From NCBI GenBank assembly GCA_941918925.1, contig OW799236.1, positions 85,152,213-85,216,212 of the forward strand: 64,000 bases of DNA, given 5' to 3'. The notes under the pieces were generated by a model. It was not told where the DNA came from. It saw only the letters and a program-made list of their open reading frames with translations, and made no database searches. Position 1 is the first letter of the stretch, and the number at the start of each line of letters is the position of its first letter. The position numbers and the translations under genes were made by a program. This DNA is from Phyto melanocephala. Lineage: Eukaryota > Arthropoda > Insecta > Diptera > Rhinophoridae. Below are positions 63,871-64,000 of the stretch, one piece after another.

Positions 63871-64000
63871 TCTGTGGTATCAATCATAAGATTATCTTTC
63901 GTATAAAGGAAATTTAATGTCAATTTAAAAAATTCATCTTTGTTTAATTCCACTTCAAAATTCTATACCTCTATAATAAACACACTTAAAGTTCTATACC

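Overview
This window is AT-rich eukaryotic nuclear DNA, most likely from a higher (cyclorrhaphan, probably calyptrate) fly. That rests on an insect-type XRN2/Rat1 exonuclease gene, a GT31 glycosyltransferase split by long introns, and a dipteran-style transposon load: DINE-1/INE-1-like repeats, DD41D 'rosa-type' mariner relatives, Helitrons ending in CTAG, hAT and PIF/Harbinger elements, a Ty3/gypsy element and a foldback element. The species cannot be named from the sequence alone. All family names are from memory of protein and terminal motifs, not from a search.

Only two host genes are well supported. The 5'-3' exoribonuclease 2 gene (1010-3916, plus strand) has two coding exons and one 150-bp intron and encodes 918 residues. 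A type II Golgi beta-1,3-galactosyltransferase-like gene lies on the minus strand. Its coding exons are 35724-36249, 27675-27983 and 14581-15572; the splice phases agree and give 608 residues. Its introns are 7.7 kb and 12.1 kb and hold much of the mobile DNA in the window.

Layout. 1-4.2 kb: exonuclease gene. 4.2-14.3 kb: small palindromic elements, a DINE-like element carrying an inverted minisatellite, a non-LTR RT fragment and a Helitron derivative. 14.6-36.2 kb: the galactosyltransferase gene. Intron 2 holds a hAT MITE, a decayed DD41D transposon, a DINE copy, a long-TIR element with a Helitron inside it, a 4.4-kb foldback element with a perfect 9-bp target duplication, another Helitron and a Tc1-like remnant. 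Intron 1 holds DINE copies and two PIF/Harbinger elements with a MADF-like remnant; one of these contains a hAT insertion. 36-64 kb: no host gene recognised. This part holds many DINE-like copies, a young gypsy-type LTR element with an in-frame internal deletion, a duplicated 0.4-kb MITE, a second DD41D copy, a 256-residue ORF of an arthropod Cys-rich family between inverted repeats, and a decayed element at 61.7-63.7 kb.

The most unusual items are the foldback element (inverted arrays of 9 and 13 units of about 181 bp with almost no loop, and a related uninterrupted site at 5085-5121), the gypsy derivative whose gag-protease frame runs straight into RNase H between LTRs that differ by one base, and the internally deleted 256-residue ORF within inverted repeats. 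None is shown here to be a new functional system; most look like non-autonomous or decayed mobile elements.
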